64,000 nucleotides of DNA from Chionoecetes opilio (GCA_016584305.1 JACEEZ010020495.1:134001-198000); one strand, 5' to 3'; shown: positions 36,055 to 47,696, numbered from the stretch's first letter. Notes: generated from the letters alone by a model not told the origin. Translations and numbers: made by a program.

Positions 36055-36726
36055 TCATTGTCTATTTTGTGTTCTGATCTCCCAACACTGCGTTAGGAAC
36101 ACTTTGGTGAGGTTTACAATACTTTCAGTTTCCTTTCTGTCCCCATACAGCCCTAACACCGTACACATGGCCCCGTCTTTCTGCTCTAGTCTCTTGTCCC
36201 ACTCCTCTCTGCCTAGGACTATTACTATTGACGCTATAAGCTGTTCCCTCTGACTCCTATACTTGTTGCATTCCACAATGACATGTTCTACAGTTTCTTT
36301 CTCTCCTACCCTGCAGCTACAATTCTGGTTCTCCAGTTCCCTGTTCCTTCCGTTGACTTCCAAGGTGCCTGTTCTTGCTTTATAGAGTAACTTACTACCC
36401 CAGTCTCCTACATGCCAGGTCACCCCCTCTGGTTTCTGTTTCCACCTGTACCACTGCAACGTTGATTTCCTGGCCATTCCTTCCTGCCATTTAACTAGCC
36501 CATTATTCTCAATTTTCTTTTTGATATCTATTATCTCCATCCTGTTCCATTCCTCTCCCACAGTTTTTCTCCTTTTCCATCTCTCTAGTTCCTTCTTCCA
36601 GATGGAACTTGATCTATTTTCCTGGGATATTTTCTTTGCCCATCTATCATCACTAAGTCTTTCAATTTTCTTGTGGAACACCAGTTTTTTCCTTTTAAAT
36701 TTATCCTTTCCCTGAAGGTGCTCCAT
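36055..36726 (-). pseudogene. LINE D C-terminal domain with Cys-His box
   Basis: 223 codons, minus strand, continuing the RT protein after a frameshift near 36720. It is rich in Trp/Lys/Arg (GVTWHVGDWGSKLLYKARTG) and ends with CSCRVGEKETVEHVIVEC, a C-x-C-x7-H-x4-C box typical of non-LTR retrotransposon C-termini. Confidence 0.82.
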
Positions 36727-38348
36727 CCCATGTCTCCCCTTATGGCCTCTACGGCAGTGCTCCTACAAGCTCCTAGTCCCCATCTGCCTACTATGTTCTG
36801 AGCCTTTTCCAAGTGCATGATGTCTCCTTCCCTGTACTGAGTCACTTCTGACCCATACAGGCAATGGGGTACAGCCACCCCCTTCCATAAACTCCTGCCT
36901 ACCTCATATTTATTAATGACTCTGTTACCACCATTTATAATCATGCCTGTCATCCTCCTTGCCTTGCCTTCATTAAGTTTCCTCTGCTTTTCACCGCCTA
37001 TCCCTTCCTTGTTTACTTCCATTCCTAGGTATATATACTTTTCTACTACTTCTAGGACATTATTCTGAAGCACCCACTGACTCCTATCTTCACTGTTAAA
37101 CTCCATGACTTTACATTTCCTTTCACTAAACTTCAGGTCCCATTCCATTCCGTATGTGTTTGTTATGTGTAAAATTTCCTCCATTTCATCCTTACTTTCT
37201 GCCATCAATACTACATTATCAGCATAGGCCAGGCATCCTAACTTTTCTCCTCCAATTGTTACTCCTTTACTTGACTTCCTGATTCTCATGATCAGTTCCT
37301 CTAAATACAGGTTAAATAATGTTGGGGACATGACACATCCTTGTCTAACTCCTATATTATTTTCCATCCAGCCAGTTGTAATGTCACCTAGGGTATATTT
37401 CACCTCGTTCCCTTCATACATGCTGTTTATTACGTCCACCACCTTTGTATCTACTCCAATGTGTCTCAGTAATCTTATTAACTTTCCTCTATTTACTGTG
37501 TCGTACGCCTTTTCAATATCTATAAATACTAAGTAAAGCTCTTTCTTCTGGTGCTTGTTTCTTTCAATAATTTCTTTTAGTGTAAATATATTTTCCATTC
37601 CACCTCTGCCTTTCCTGAACCCACTTTGCTCCTCTCGTAACATCTTGTTTTCCTCTATCCACACTTTCAATTTCTCATTAATAATCATTCCAAAAACCTT
37701 GGCTAGTATGTTCATAACGGCTATGGGCCTATAATTGGCTATGTCCTCCTTATCTTTTCCTCCTCCTTTGTGAATTAGGGTCACTCTGCTCTTTTTCCAG
37801 TCCTGTGGTACGCAGCCTTGCTCCAGCACTGTGTCACATATGTTATATATTGCCTGTTTTACCTTTTCTCCTCCATATTTAACAAACTCCCCTATGAGCC
37901 CATCTGTCCCTGCAGCTTTGCCATTCTTCAAAGCTTTCAGTACCTTTTCTACCTCACTAAGCTCAATTACTGTTTCCTCCATTTCTCTCTTGTCACTGTA
38001 AATCATAATGTTTTCCATTCCCTCTACTACCATGTTCTTTCTAATTACTACACTCCAGTACCCTTCTATTACTGATTTTATTTCATCCTCCTTCTCTGTA
38101 TCTCTTCCCTCTGTTTTCAGTTTAACTTTCTGGTTCATCTCTCGTCCACCGAGGTTTCTCTTTAATCTTTTCCATCCTTCCTTTTCCCTCTCTCCTCGAG
38201 GTAAACTGTTTAGTTTCTTTGCCTGCTGTTCCTCCCATGTAGCTATCTTTTTACTAATTAATATCTGTGCTACTTTTTTCGCATTCTTATATTGAGCCCA
38301 TGCTCTCTCCCATTCTTGTCTATATTGTTCTCCTTCTTTTTCTATCAA
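36585..38348 (-). pseudogene. LINE D reverse transcriptase
   Basis: A 587-codon minus-strand frame: a basic linker, then RT motifs KNGKAAGTDGL, WKKSRVTLIHKGGGK, NYRPIAVMN, EEQSGFRKGRGG, VFIDIEKAYDTV (motif A Asp) and GVRQGCVMSPTLFN. The catalytic box reads LAYADNVVLMA, i.e. YADN where the family requires YADD or FADD. A single GAT-to-AAT change would account for it and should kill polymerase activity. The last 35 or so residues are out of frame; the real C-terminus continues in the frame at 36726-36055. Confidence 0.9.
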
Positions 38349-38502
38349 TTTCCTTAATTTTCTCTGCCTTCTATTTTAATTTTTCCTGTTTCTTAATGCT
38401 TGTTCTACCTCTTTATCCCACCATCCTTTTAGTCTAGTTGTTCCTCCTGTCTTGTATTTCTTCACTCCTATAGTATTTTTTGCCTCCTGCATCATTACCG
38501 TT

Positions 38503-39397
38503 TTAACGTCTGCTCCCACGCTTCCCCATAGTTCTATTACCCTTCTCAGTTTCTCTACTCAACTTCTCATCAAGTTTTTGGCTGTACTCTTCCCAGTCAG
38601 CATCTAGTATCCTCCATTTAGTCCTCCACTCTGTCTTCGCAACTTGCACTTTCGACCTATCTTTTCCACACGACACTCCTATCATGATGTGGTCCGAAAT
38701 ATCTATCTCCTCGTTCTTCCATATCGTGCACTTACTTTTCTCTATTTCTGTGTTTACTATTATGAAATCTATTGCTGATTCTGCTCCTCTATCTCTCCAC
38801 GTCACTGGATCTTCTAACTCCCAATTCTTAATTTTTAGATTGGCCTTTTCTGTAAAATCCAAAAGCATCTGTCCATTGATGTTTACTGGTGCACTATTTA
38901 GACCTATGTGCCCATTGAAATCTCCCATTAGTATCCATTTTCTTTTCCCAACTCTCCTGCTTATTTCCATTAGTGCTTCATAAAGTTTTCTGTTTTCTGC
39001 CCGGTTTACAACACCTTCAACACCCATGTACACCACTGTCACCCACCATTCTTCCTTCCCATCTGTGATCCTGACTGTGATTATGTCTCCCTTGTTGTAT
39101 CCTAGCTTATCTATTGTTTCCTTCTGCAGGTGTACCTCTGATATCTCCCTTCTTGCCTTCTCCCTCACAAGAACCCCAACACCTCCTCCCTTCTTCTCAC
39201 CTGTTTTCCTTCCTCTTCCTATGCCTAACCATCCACCTTCCTGCCATTTTATCTGATCATGCCATCCTGTTTCTCCTACTCCAACTACATCATATAATTT
39301 CGACTCATGCAACAAGATTCTCCACTTCCCTTCATTCCATCCTCGGGTGTTCAGGAAGGCAAATAGCGTCTGTCCTCTTCGGTCCTCTAGCTATTCT
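38503..39397 (-). pseudogene. LINE D apurinic-like endonuclease domain
   Basis: Minus strand, open from about 39397 (stop TAG just upstream). Endonuclease/exonuclease/phosphatase landmarks are all present: FLNTRGWN, GVGETGW (Glu), WVTVVYMG, ILMGDFNGHIG (Asp/Asn), DRGAESAIDFIIVN (Asp) and ISDHIMIG (Asp/His). The active-site set looks complete. The frame breaks after KRGSRR, and the same protein resumes about 150 bp later in the RT frame. In a live element it would nick target DNA for target-primed reverse transcription. Confidence 0.88.
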
Positions 39398-39415
39398 TCT
39401 TTCTTCTTCTCCCTG

Positions 39416-41164
39416 TGTGTTGCCTGAATTTTGGGGTAACTTGTATGGGGGGTTTAGAACTGGTCAACGGTTTTTTGAATGATATTACTTGATTAAGATT
39501 TTTCATTAGATTACAACTTGAATGGAGGATTTAACTTAGTCTTATGACTTCACTATGTGATTATAGTTTGACCACGTCTCACCGCGGAGAGTACTGAAAT
39601 GGGGGATGTATTTAAAGGGGAAGGGGTAAGGGTTTAGGTTAAGGGAAACAGGGTGTGGGTTAAGGGGGATGCTGCCACCAGTCCCGGCGAGTACTTCTCT
39701 GGTTACTCCCTGGACACGTTTTTGAATAATAGTTAGATTAGATTTATGGTTGGTAGTCGTGATTGATACGTGGAATTATACCGAGTAAGGCTGACTCTTT
39801 TGGAAGTGTGGGGAATTACTGTCCTAACACAGAATAATCACCTGGGGTTTTATAATAAACACAAGAACTATATTTGCAAACATCATCCTATTTATTCATA
39901 CTGAAATAGTATGTCTCTTGCTTGAGATCATATCCAACATATAAGGGTTAAACAACACCGGAAAAACTCTAATCGGATGTAAGAAAAAAACTTTACACCC
40001 TGATACAGGAAACTCTTCCTATGTGATGAAAGGAAGCTCTTATGAGCATAACTCTCCTCACTGAATCCTATTTAATGAATTATCCTACACTTAGGTAACA
40101 TACCGCTTAATATTTATAATTACACATGGAAGATATATATATAGGAGAGAAAATGTGAGAGTACTGGGTTGTGTGTGTATTCACAAGACCATATGGCTTG
40201 AAGAGGACACGAGCGAGCCTCTTCCTACAGGAAGGATGAATGTAGACTCCTCCGTCGAAGCCTACAAGAAGGATGAGCGGGGACTCGTTAATAATACTTA
40301 TAAGGATGGGTAGACCTCCCTTACGTTAGCGTAAACTAAACATTGTTACTCATATTTGAAAATATAGATAACAAGGAAGAGGGGGGGGGGAATACAGGAG
40401 CGAATGTGGAGCGACTTACCTACAAGAAGGATGAGCGGGGACTGGCGTGTCCCGGCGTTACACCGCCCGAGGCAGAAAAAAAGGGGAATCGTTTGAAGGG
40501 TCTAGACGTGACCTCAAATGAAGAGCTTATAATCACAAACTAACTAATAAAATAATGAAACTCGTGTACCTAAGACAAGGCTGCCTATAATACAGACCTG
40601 TTACTTTGATATAGAAGAATTTAATATGTTTAATCTAATACCCAAGAAGGGTGGTTTTATATGTAATGTCGACAGTCCGAACGCGTTTTCAAGAGTGAGA
40701 GGGTATGAAATATGTAGCATAGAAATTTGGTAGGCTTTCAATTTAGCGCATATCTTTACTAACACGTCCATGTATGACCATGACCGATAACGATAGGGAT
40801 TATTTTGAAAGACATTAAGAATCTGGGAGTGTTACTCGGTCTGATCAGATAACTGGGGAAAGATGAAAAGATTTGAAATCATTAGTTATCACTGATCGCG
40901 GAATAATTATCCCACGGATTTTGACTCGCATACGGCATGTCGGGGGGGGGATGGAAGAAAGAGGAAAGAAATGGCGGGTGAAAGAACGAAAGAAGATAAA
41001 CAAAATGGCGCGTAGGAAGGACAAATGATGAGAAAATATGGCGGAAAAGAAAGCAGGGCGATGAGTCACCCGTGAAACAAAAAAAAGAACTACTTACAAG
41101 ACATAACTCGGGAATTATATGATAATAATTCTCATACTATCTCTCCCGAATAATGGGCATTACA
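39416..41164 (-). mobile_element. Solo LTR of family B with 4-bp TSD
   Basis: On the minus strand it starts TGTAATGCCCATTATTCGG and ends GGCAACACA, and aligns over its whole length to 19383-21423. The tetramer CCTG flanks both sides (39412-39415 and 41165-41168). No primer-binding site or internal region adjoins it, so it is a solo LTR left by LTR-LTR recombination. It contains a G run (40381-40390) and no credible frame. Confidence 0.82.
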
Positions 41165-41168
41165 CCTG

Positions 41169-41432
41169 TACTGCGCCCACTCCACGACGTTCCAGCCAGT
41201 CCATCTCTTCCCCAGGTAGGACAGAGGGGGCTACTCGCGAGGTTTCTCATACCAAAGTGATGTTGGTATGAAGAAATAATTTTGGTCCAAACTTGGTGTG
41301 TCGCGAGTACGGTCGAATACGATCTAAAACTTAAACTTGAGTTGGGAGATTGGGAGGCACCCAGCGGAAGCCTTTTGTCCGGCGCCATATGTAAACAAAC
41401 CCTTTTGCCTCATCCAGCTGATAATGACTTCG
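41169..41432. other. No feature recognised
   Basis: Moderately GC-rich sequence with an 83-codon minus frame lacking any recognisable domain. Confidence 0.35.
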
Positions 41433-41706
41433 CCATGGCAGCGGTCTCTTTAATACCGAAACATACCGAAATAACCCTGAAAACATACCGAAATATATAA
41501 AAAGATATAGAGAGACGCATTTATATGTATGTATTGTCTCAATACCAAAATATGGTATAAAGAGTATACTGTACATATATTTCAAAAACGTATTTTGGTG
41601 TATTTCGGTATTAATTCTTAATACCGAAATACATCCAAACACATACCCAAATATACCGTATGGGGTATATATTTCGGTGTATTTCGGTAGACACTCCCAT
41701 GGCAGC
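41433..41706. mobile_element. Small MITE-like insert between 10-bp direct repeats
   Basis: CCATGGCAGC occurs at 41433-41442 and again at 41697-41706. The 254 bp between them are AT-rich and built of TACCGAAATA / TATTTCGGTA blocks in both orientations, forming partial inverted repeats. The frame crossing it is repeat-derived. The direct repeats may be a target-site duplication. Confidence 0.5.
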
Positions 41707-41899
41707 ACACGGCTTGGTAAAAATGGACGAGGACTGCGCGCTCATTTTCTGAGATACTGACTAGGTTTTCCTTGCATAAAAGTAGTACTTTTTCTGATGG
41801 AGGTATTTTAATGGGAAATATTCCGCAGAAGTTGGCGGCGCCAACCACCCGGGCAATCGCGCACCATCAAATTAATTTCCTTGAGTACTTCATTGCCTA
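41707..41899. other. Short segment similar to part of the 55.6-57.7 kb foldback
   Basis: About 41722-41815 resembles 57235-57330 by eye (ATGGACGAG..., GAGATACTGACTA / GAGACACCGACTA). It suggests a shared, diverged repeat. Confidence 0.35.
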
Positions 41900-42400
41900 T
41901 TAGTCTGATGATTTCTTCACAGATGGTTGAAGATAAATAGCTTGTATGGCCACTGCCTCGACTGGCATGATTATGTATGTGTTGCCTGAGGAAATCATTC
42001 CTAAATAATTTCCATTATGAGGAGATCCAATTATTTCATCATCTCCTCGAAGAGCTAGGACTCTTTCACATAAAAATGTCAACACACTAATCAGTCGTTT
42101 CAAAAGACTACACCAATACTGCTCAACTTGATCCACTTGTGTTGTTAGCTTTGAGTCTACACCTCCAACTCTCATTGCACGACTTGTTGCTGACAAAACT
42201 GCTTGAATGTGATCCTTTGATTGTTCATGGACAGCAACCCTATTGGCGTGTTTCCAGTCACAGAACCCATCAGATGTGAACTGAGATCTCGAAGCACCCA
42301 TTAGCTTGCAATAGAAGCAGTAGACCCGCCCATTTTCTGGAGATAGACATAGCCAAGAACGCTTTGTAACTTCCCCATTTCGATTCCTTCGCTCAAACAT
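41900..42400 (-). pseudogene. hAT transposase N-terminal fragment (TTF-type zinc finger)
   Basis: 166-codon minus-strand frame. It reads KRSWLCLSPENGRVYCFYCKLM, SQFTSDGFCDWKHANRVAVHEQSKDHIQAV (C-x2-C ... H-x4-H pattern) and then SLLKRLISVLTFLCERVLALRGDDE...NGNYLGMI. This is the TTF-zinc finger followed by the DUF4371-like start of ZMYM1-type hAT transposases. The rest of the transposase (about 450 residues, including the dimerisation region) is missing, and the protein ends in a stop after KKSSD. Confidence 0.78.
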
Positions 42401-42547
42401 ACCTGGTGTGCATTTGCGACTGACATTTTTTGCGTCTTTTTGGATTGCTGAATCACTGTGGTGGAGACTCTCAGCACCTTTCTCTTTTTCTTCTGTTTTT
42501 CTTTTACTTTGTTATCTATCTATGTATGTATGGATCATCCACACCTG

Positions 42548-42715
42548 TGGATACACAAGGAAGCACAAGGAAAAGATGCAGAGGATGTTACGAAAAGATT
42601 TCACTAGGAGAAGGATACATGGTGGCCTCAAACAAGGCTAGAAGAGTTCTTCTGCAGTGCATGTGATGGTCAGCCACAGCTCTGCCTTTCATGTTTCAAT
42701 GAAAAATATGCCTCA
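42548..42715 (+). pseudogene. piggyBac transposase C-terminal zinc-binding relic
   Basis: Plus strand: RKRCRGCYEKISLGEGYM in one frame and, after a +1 shift near 42650, FFCSACDGQPQLCLSCFNEKY then a stop. The CxxC...CxxC...CLxCF arrangement is the cysteine-rich C-terminal domain of piggyBac-like transposases. No catalytic part is present upstream. Confidence 0.65.
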
Positions 42716-43364
42716 TACTAAGGAAAATGCATGGGAAATTGGGAAGTGATTACGCATTCGGATAATTCAATTTAGCTTTTTTTTTATTTTTGTTTACGGA
42801 ACTGATTTCGTGAGTTTTATGGTATTTTTTTCTACAGTTAATTACTGCTGCATTATGTAATGATTGTAATTTGCTTGTAAGATGAATACACCTTACAAGC
42901 TTTGTGTTACAAAGTTTTATATGCATTTTGGAAGCATGTATTGTTATACATAATATTATCTTATCAATGCATCTAATTTTGATGTTTAATTTTTGCTTTA
43001 TATGCAAAGAATGCATTCGCATGTTTTATTTGATAACTCCTTTATTTTCATATTGATTATAATGCTTATAGGATCACATTATCATATGAAAACATAATAA
43101 AAAAAAATTTGATGAACAAGGAAAACGGATTTTAGGGCTAATCATAATGAACTAATTTACACAATTATGAGTATTTTTTATTACCTGATATCGTTGCAAG
43201 ACATTTATAGCCATAAAAAATACAAATGTACATAACAATTGGCTATGTACTCATGTTTGCAAAAGCTTTTAATAAGGGTTATTCGGGCCACAGATGTACC
43301 AATTAGCAAAGAAGGAAATATCTGTTCGGTACACCGGTGGCCCAATACGCAGTTAATGTGTTAA
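42716..43364. mobile_element. AT-rich tail and possible piggyBac-type end at TTAA
   Basis: Reading leftwards from TTAA (43361-43364), the minus strand gives CACATTAACTGCGTATTGGG and GCCACCGGTGTACCG, a plausible piggyBac-type inverted end. It would bound the C-terminal relic at 42548-42715. The matching left end was not found. The interval is otherwise AT-rich and non-coding. Confidence 0.4.
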
Positions 43365-43389
43365 AATCCCACTGTGGTGATCATCCATA

Positions 43390-43705
43390 CGATGATACGA
43401 CGCCACTTTTATGTAAACAAACACTTACGTCATTCTGTGACATATGAGTTCACTTTCATTACTTCATTTCATCACATATAGACATATCTCAGTATTCTGT
43501 ACCTTACTAGCACACTCTTTGTGTATTCATGGACACCAGAAATCATTAATTGGTAGCGAAATATTACATCGAAAATGAAAAAAATACTAAAAAACTTACC
43601 TCAAAATCAGCCACGGGTCGCTCATTAAACCCCTTAATCAGCTGCGTGTGCCCGTTTTCCCTAATATCTGTTAGAGGGAGACCATTCTAAACCTAGAAAT
43701 GTGGC
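43390..43705 (-). repeat. Interspersed repeat, copy 2 (contiguous)
   Basis: The reverse complement matches 2205-2445 followed by 3355-3430. This copy is uninterrupted and shows the original order of the unknown repeat. Confidence 0.75.
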
Positions 43706-43860
43706 CATGGGCAATCAAGCAACACTACCGCTATAGGCAGTTGGATATAAGATAAATTATTAATTTGATTATAAATTAAGGCCTCTTGATTAAAAAATAT
43801 TTATTATAAAAATATACAAGGAAGTATTAAGTAAATAAATAAATAAGAACAAAAAATATA

Positions 43861-43974
43861 ATATGTGGAGACCCCAGGCCCCAGTTTGGCAGATTGCCCC
43901 ATTTTGTGGGGGCCCCCTGATTGTGGGGGCCCCTGGGCAGCTGCCCACTATGCCCACTCCTAAATCCGGCCCTG
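43861..43974. mobile_element. Right end of a hAT-like DNA transposon
   Basis: The segment ends CCTAAATCCGGCCCTG; its complement CAGGGCCGGATTTAGG is a recognisable hAT-type terminus. GC-rich GGGGGCCCCTG blocks precede it. The other end and the TSD partner of ACTCTACA (43975-43982) were not found. Confidence 0.55.
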
Positions 43975-45120
43975 ACTCTACAGGCTGCCAAGGAGTGTAT
44001 TGGGGAGCGCCCGAGGTCAAGGGGTGGTTTTGTCTCGACGGAGACGCTGGAGAAAATCGAGGAGAGTCGCGCTGCCAGGCTGGCTGGGAACCGGGACCAG
44101 CACAGGGCTCTGTCACGCCGGACTAGAACCCTCCTGAGGAGAGACAAGGAGAGGTATGTCAGGAGTCTCGCTGAGGATGTCGAGGGACATTTGAACGCTA
44201 ATGACCTCCGACCCGTCTACCGAGCCCTGAAGAAGCTCCGTTCCAAGTCTCCTTCTCGGGCGAGTGCTATTCGAATAGCAGATGGGAGCCTCGTGTCGGA
44301 CATGGATGGGCAGATGGCTCGTTGGGCTGAGTACTTTGGGCAGTTGTTCACGGTGGACCCTCCAACTGAGCAGCTTCACACCACTGGGTTACAGGCAGTG
44401 GATGCCGATCCTCCCATTGACGAAACCGCACCCTCTCTTGACGAAGTCAGAGAGGCTGTAGCAAAGTTGAAGGGTGGAAAGGCAGCTGGTGTTTATAATA
44501 TCAGTGCGGAGCTCCTCAAAGCTGGGGGTGAGGCCGTGATCCGCGGGTTGCATGCTGTCCTGACTGCCGTGTGGCAATCAGGTACCATTCCTCCTGACTG
44601 GAAAAGGGGGCTGGTTGTCCCTATCTGGAAAGGGAAAGGGGACTGTCAGGACTGCAACAATTACCGCGGTATTACACTGCTCAGCGTACCAGGCAAGGTG
44701 CTTGCCCATCTATTGCTGACACGAATTCGCAGTCATCTGGTGAAGCATCAGAGACCTCAGCAGTCTGGGTTCACGCCTGGTAAGTCAACAACGGACCGTA
44801 TCCTAGCGCTTCGTGTCCTGGTGGAACGCCGACGTGAGTTTCGACAGGGGATGCTTGCAGCCTATGTTGATCTCAAGAAGGCGTTTGACTCAGTGCATCG
44901 TGAGTCACTCTGGGATCTTCTGCGACTTCGAGGGATTCCTGCAGGGACTATTGGTTTGATAACTGGTCTGTATTCTGAGACAGAGTGCTGTGAAGTGTGG
45001 GGCAGGTGTATCCAGCTTCTTTCCTGTGAATACAGGAGTGAGGCAAGGGTGCGTCCTTGCCCCATCACTTTTCAACGCTTGTATGGACTGGGTATTGGAC
45101 AAGGTTGTAGATCAAAGTGA
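43975..45120 (+). pseudogene. RTE-like LINE ORF2, pre-RT and RT fingers/palm
   Basis: Plus strand. Basic pre-RT region (RRDKERYVRSLAEDVEGHL), then VAKLKGGKAAGVYNISAELL, WKRGLVVPIWKGKGD, NYRGITLLSVPGKVLAHLL, QQSGFTPGKSTTDRI and AYVDLKKAFDSVHRESLW (motif A Asp intact). The genuine frame is lost at about 44990, just before the GVRQGC motif, and the remaining codons to 45120 are out of frame. The start given is the element edge, not a start codon. Confidence 0.88.
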
Positions 45121-45976
45121 TTGTGGAGCATCCGTCGGCAACACCAAGATCACTGATCTTGTTTTTGCTGATGATGCAGTAATCTTTGCTGAGTCGCTGC
45201 AGGTCCTGGTGATGGCTCTCGAGGCGCTGCACGAGGAGGCAAAGCCTTTGGGACTTGAGATCTCCTGGCTCAAGACCAAGGTCCAGGTGTTTGGAGACTT
45301 ACTAGATGATGCAGTACAGTCTGTTCATGCGTGTGGCGAGGACATTGAGATCTTGGAAAGTTTTACATACCTTGGTAGCGCAGTCCATAATGACGGCGGG
45401 TCACATCAAGAAGCCTTACGGCGGATTGGCATAGCCCACGGTGTTATGGACTCGCTCAGCGGGAGTATATGGCGTTGTCGGTACCTGTGCAGGAGGACAA
45501 AGATCCGGATCTTCAAGTCGCTTGTGATCCCTGTCTTACTCTATGGTTGTGAGACATGGACACTAAATAGTGACTTGAAGAGACGAATCAATGCCTTTGG
45601 TAATAAGTGTCTTTGCAGAATCATGGGGTATCGCTGGGATGATTACGTGTCAAATCAGCGATTGCACCGTGAGACTGAATCGAGGCCTATTACCTGCATA
45701 GTCCGTCAGCGCCAACTTCGGCTATATTGGCATGTGGCACGCTACCCTGAAACCGATCCTTCCCATCGGGTTGTATCTGTAAGAGACAATCCGGCGTGGA
45801 GGAGGCCAAGGGGGCGCCCACAAGGCTCGTGGCTGGGGCAAGTTGATGTTTCTTGTCGAGAGCTGCTTGGTATGGGAAAGGAGCCTGCATGGGAACTCGC
45901 GCGTGGTGACCCCCGGGAGTGGCATCGTAGGGTGGGCGAGGCGACGCGCCCCCCGGCGTATGCCCCCAATGATTGA
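44990..45976 (+). pseudogene. RTE-like LINE ORF2, RT catalytic core and C-terminus
   Basis: Plus strand, overlapping the previous frame by about 130 bp because of a single frameshift. NTGVRQGCVLAPSLFNACMD is followed by the catalytic LVFADDAVIFAES (FADD intact). FTYLGSAVHNDGG, the thumb LLYGCETWTL, and a C-terminal RPRGRPQGSW...DVSCRELLGMG region follow. Apart from the frameshift and 5' truncation this is the best preserved RT in the window. Confidence 0.88.
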
Positions 45977-46233
45977 TTGATTGAATGTTTATTAACCACT
46001 GGGAATATTAATTTATCCTATCCCAGTACTAATCATTTACTTAAATTACCTTAATATTACCCATTACCATTATAATTATATATATACATCCCTATACACC
46101 CCTATCACGAGCGGAAAATACTTCACTCACAAGGAGGGGAGGGGAAACAAAACCACCACTCTACCAATTATGAGAGGGTGGTTTATGGATAATTTCCATT
46201 GTTAGGTTAGTTACTTTTAAGGGGTTATAGTAG

Positions 46234-46295
46234 GGTTATGTTAGTAATTTTATGGGGTTATAGCACTATAACCCCATAAAATTACTAACATAACC
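46234..46295. repeat. 30-bp-arm palindrome next to the P element edge
   Basis: 46234-46263 and 46266-46295 are perfect reverse complements (GGTTATGTTAGTAATTTTAT...) separated by CA. A related partial repeat, GGTTAGTTACTTTTAAGGGG, precedes it. It ends 11 bp before the P-type element. Confidence 0.92.
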
Positions 46296-46385
46296 TCACT
46301 ATAACCGTGGCCACCGAGAGAGGCCTGATGCATCGCCCGTGACGTAACACAATGTAGTGCCCACCCGCTGGACCCGCTCCGCTCC

Positions 46386-47481
46386 CCGTACAAGTTTACT
46401 TTCTCAGTTCACGCTCTTGTTTATGTCGTTAATCTGAATCCCTGTCATTATCATCTATATTATTGTTAATTCGAGTAGTTCCTTAAAATATCTTAATTTC
46501 TGACTTCAGATAAGTAGTGAAGAAAGTCATGTAATGTACACATATGCAAGTAAATGAAATTACTTTTTTTGTCCATTAGTTATCATGTCTATCAAAGATA
46601 TCAAGTATAGAACAATGTACAATATGAAAGTAGAATACGTAAGGAAACTTGATGTGTGTATTCGCAAATCACGCAAACTTACCTTGTTTGTTACAACATT
46701 TTACAGTGATTAAGTTGCTCACTTCAGGGTTTCCAGGACTTGCATGAAATCTGTATGATTTCTCAATACATTGACGTATAAATTATGCCTCTGATGTCTT
46801 TGATACTTCGTTCCTTCTGAAATTCCACTTGTTGGGATATTTAAAAATATATTATTTCGTTAGCAAATCAATTACAGGAACCACTGGGGATCAAAGGTTA
46901 AAAAAAAGTAATTAGTGCAAGGGAAAATAATATGCACCATGGAAGCCAGCCTACCATCATAACTTCCCAATATAAGGTTATAAAGGTTAGAATTAGTGCC
47001 ATGCAACATAAACCTTTCTTTATTGAAGAAAATTTTACAAATCTCATTCTACAATAAGACAAAATTACCATAATACACATACTCTACTCAATTGTCCTTC
47101 AAATAATAACCTAAGAAAAGGCTAGTTCACAAATAAAAAAGTACTACAAGGCAGTACAAAGTATAAAAGTATAAATCCTCTCTCCATACACCCTCCAAGT
47201 TAATCAAAATGACATGAACTATAAATGCTCACCACACCAGCCACAATGGCCACACTTCAAAGTTAAATCCTTTCAGTTTGAGATAGAGTTGATGAAATAT
47301 ATATACTCACCTAACTCCAACAACCCCCATCCCTGTCTGAAACCCCTCATTCCCACCCATCCCCAAAAAATAAAGGCACAATTTAAGTTGCAACAAGTTT
47401 ACACATCTGTATAACAAAAGCATTTACTGAATCAAGTATCTAGTCATTAAAAATTTGAAAAACTAAATTGAATTTTGCTTC
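46386..47481. other. P-type element, 3' non-coding or decayed part
   Basis: AT-rich sequence between the left TIR and the last readable transposase codons. Traces of transposase text (QIFND) run just past the TGA at the end of the last frame. No other feature. Confidence 0.45.
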
Positions 47482-47694
47482 TCAAAGGTAGTGGGGAATA
47501 TTGCTTTCAGTGACAGTTTGTATGAGTGCTTTAGAAGTAAATCTGCTTCTGAATGATACAGTCTCAATTTTTTTGAAAGGAGCAAGCATGATTTTAGTAG
47601 AGTTATAATACTCTCCATCAGAGGAAAATTGGGGGAACTTCATCGTCTTTTCAACATCTTTCTGACCAATCCAGTTATTTCTAATACATTTCAG
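47482..47694 (-). pseudogene. P-type transposase, continuation after the MITE
   Basis: Minus strand, resuming with LKCIRNNWIGQKDVEKT. Counting only one copy of the duplicated TA, the frame is continuous with FDSVH on the far side of the MITE. It runs about 70 residues to a TGA; a few more family-like residues follow in the same frame, then more stops. This corresponds to the GTP-binding/insertion region of P transposases. The C-terminus is not recognisable. Confidence 0.8.
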
Positions 47695-47696
47695 TA

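Larger units (their letters stand above)
35885..39411 (-). mobile_element. Non-LTR retrotransposon D (endonuclease plus RT), inserted in the Gypsy A LTR
   Basis: Minus-strand LINE of 3.5 kb: endonuclease, RT and Cys-His box. It ends in an AAG-repeat tail (CTT run at 35889-35910 on plus) directly against the Gypsy LTR. No ORF1 is seen, so it is probably 5'-truncated; the solo LTR of family B abuts its 5' side at 39412. Clade uncertain; RNase H is absent. Confidence 0.85.
43975..45996 (+). mobile_element. RTE-like LINE, 5'-truncated, with TGAT tail
   Basis: Plus-strand ORF2 remnant beginning after the endonuclease and ending APND, stop, and a TGATTGATTGATTGAATG tail. The 3' TGAT repeat and the RT with no RNase H fit the RTE clade. 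The body is covered by two frames with one frameshift. Confidence 0.82.
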
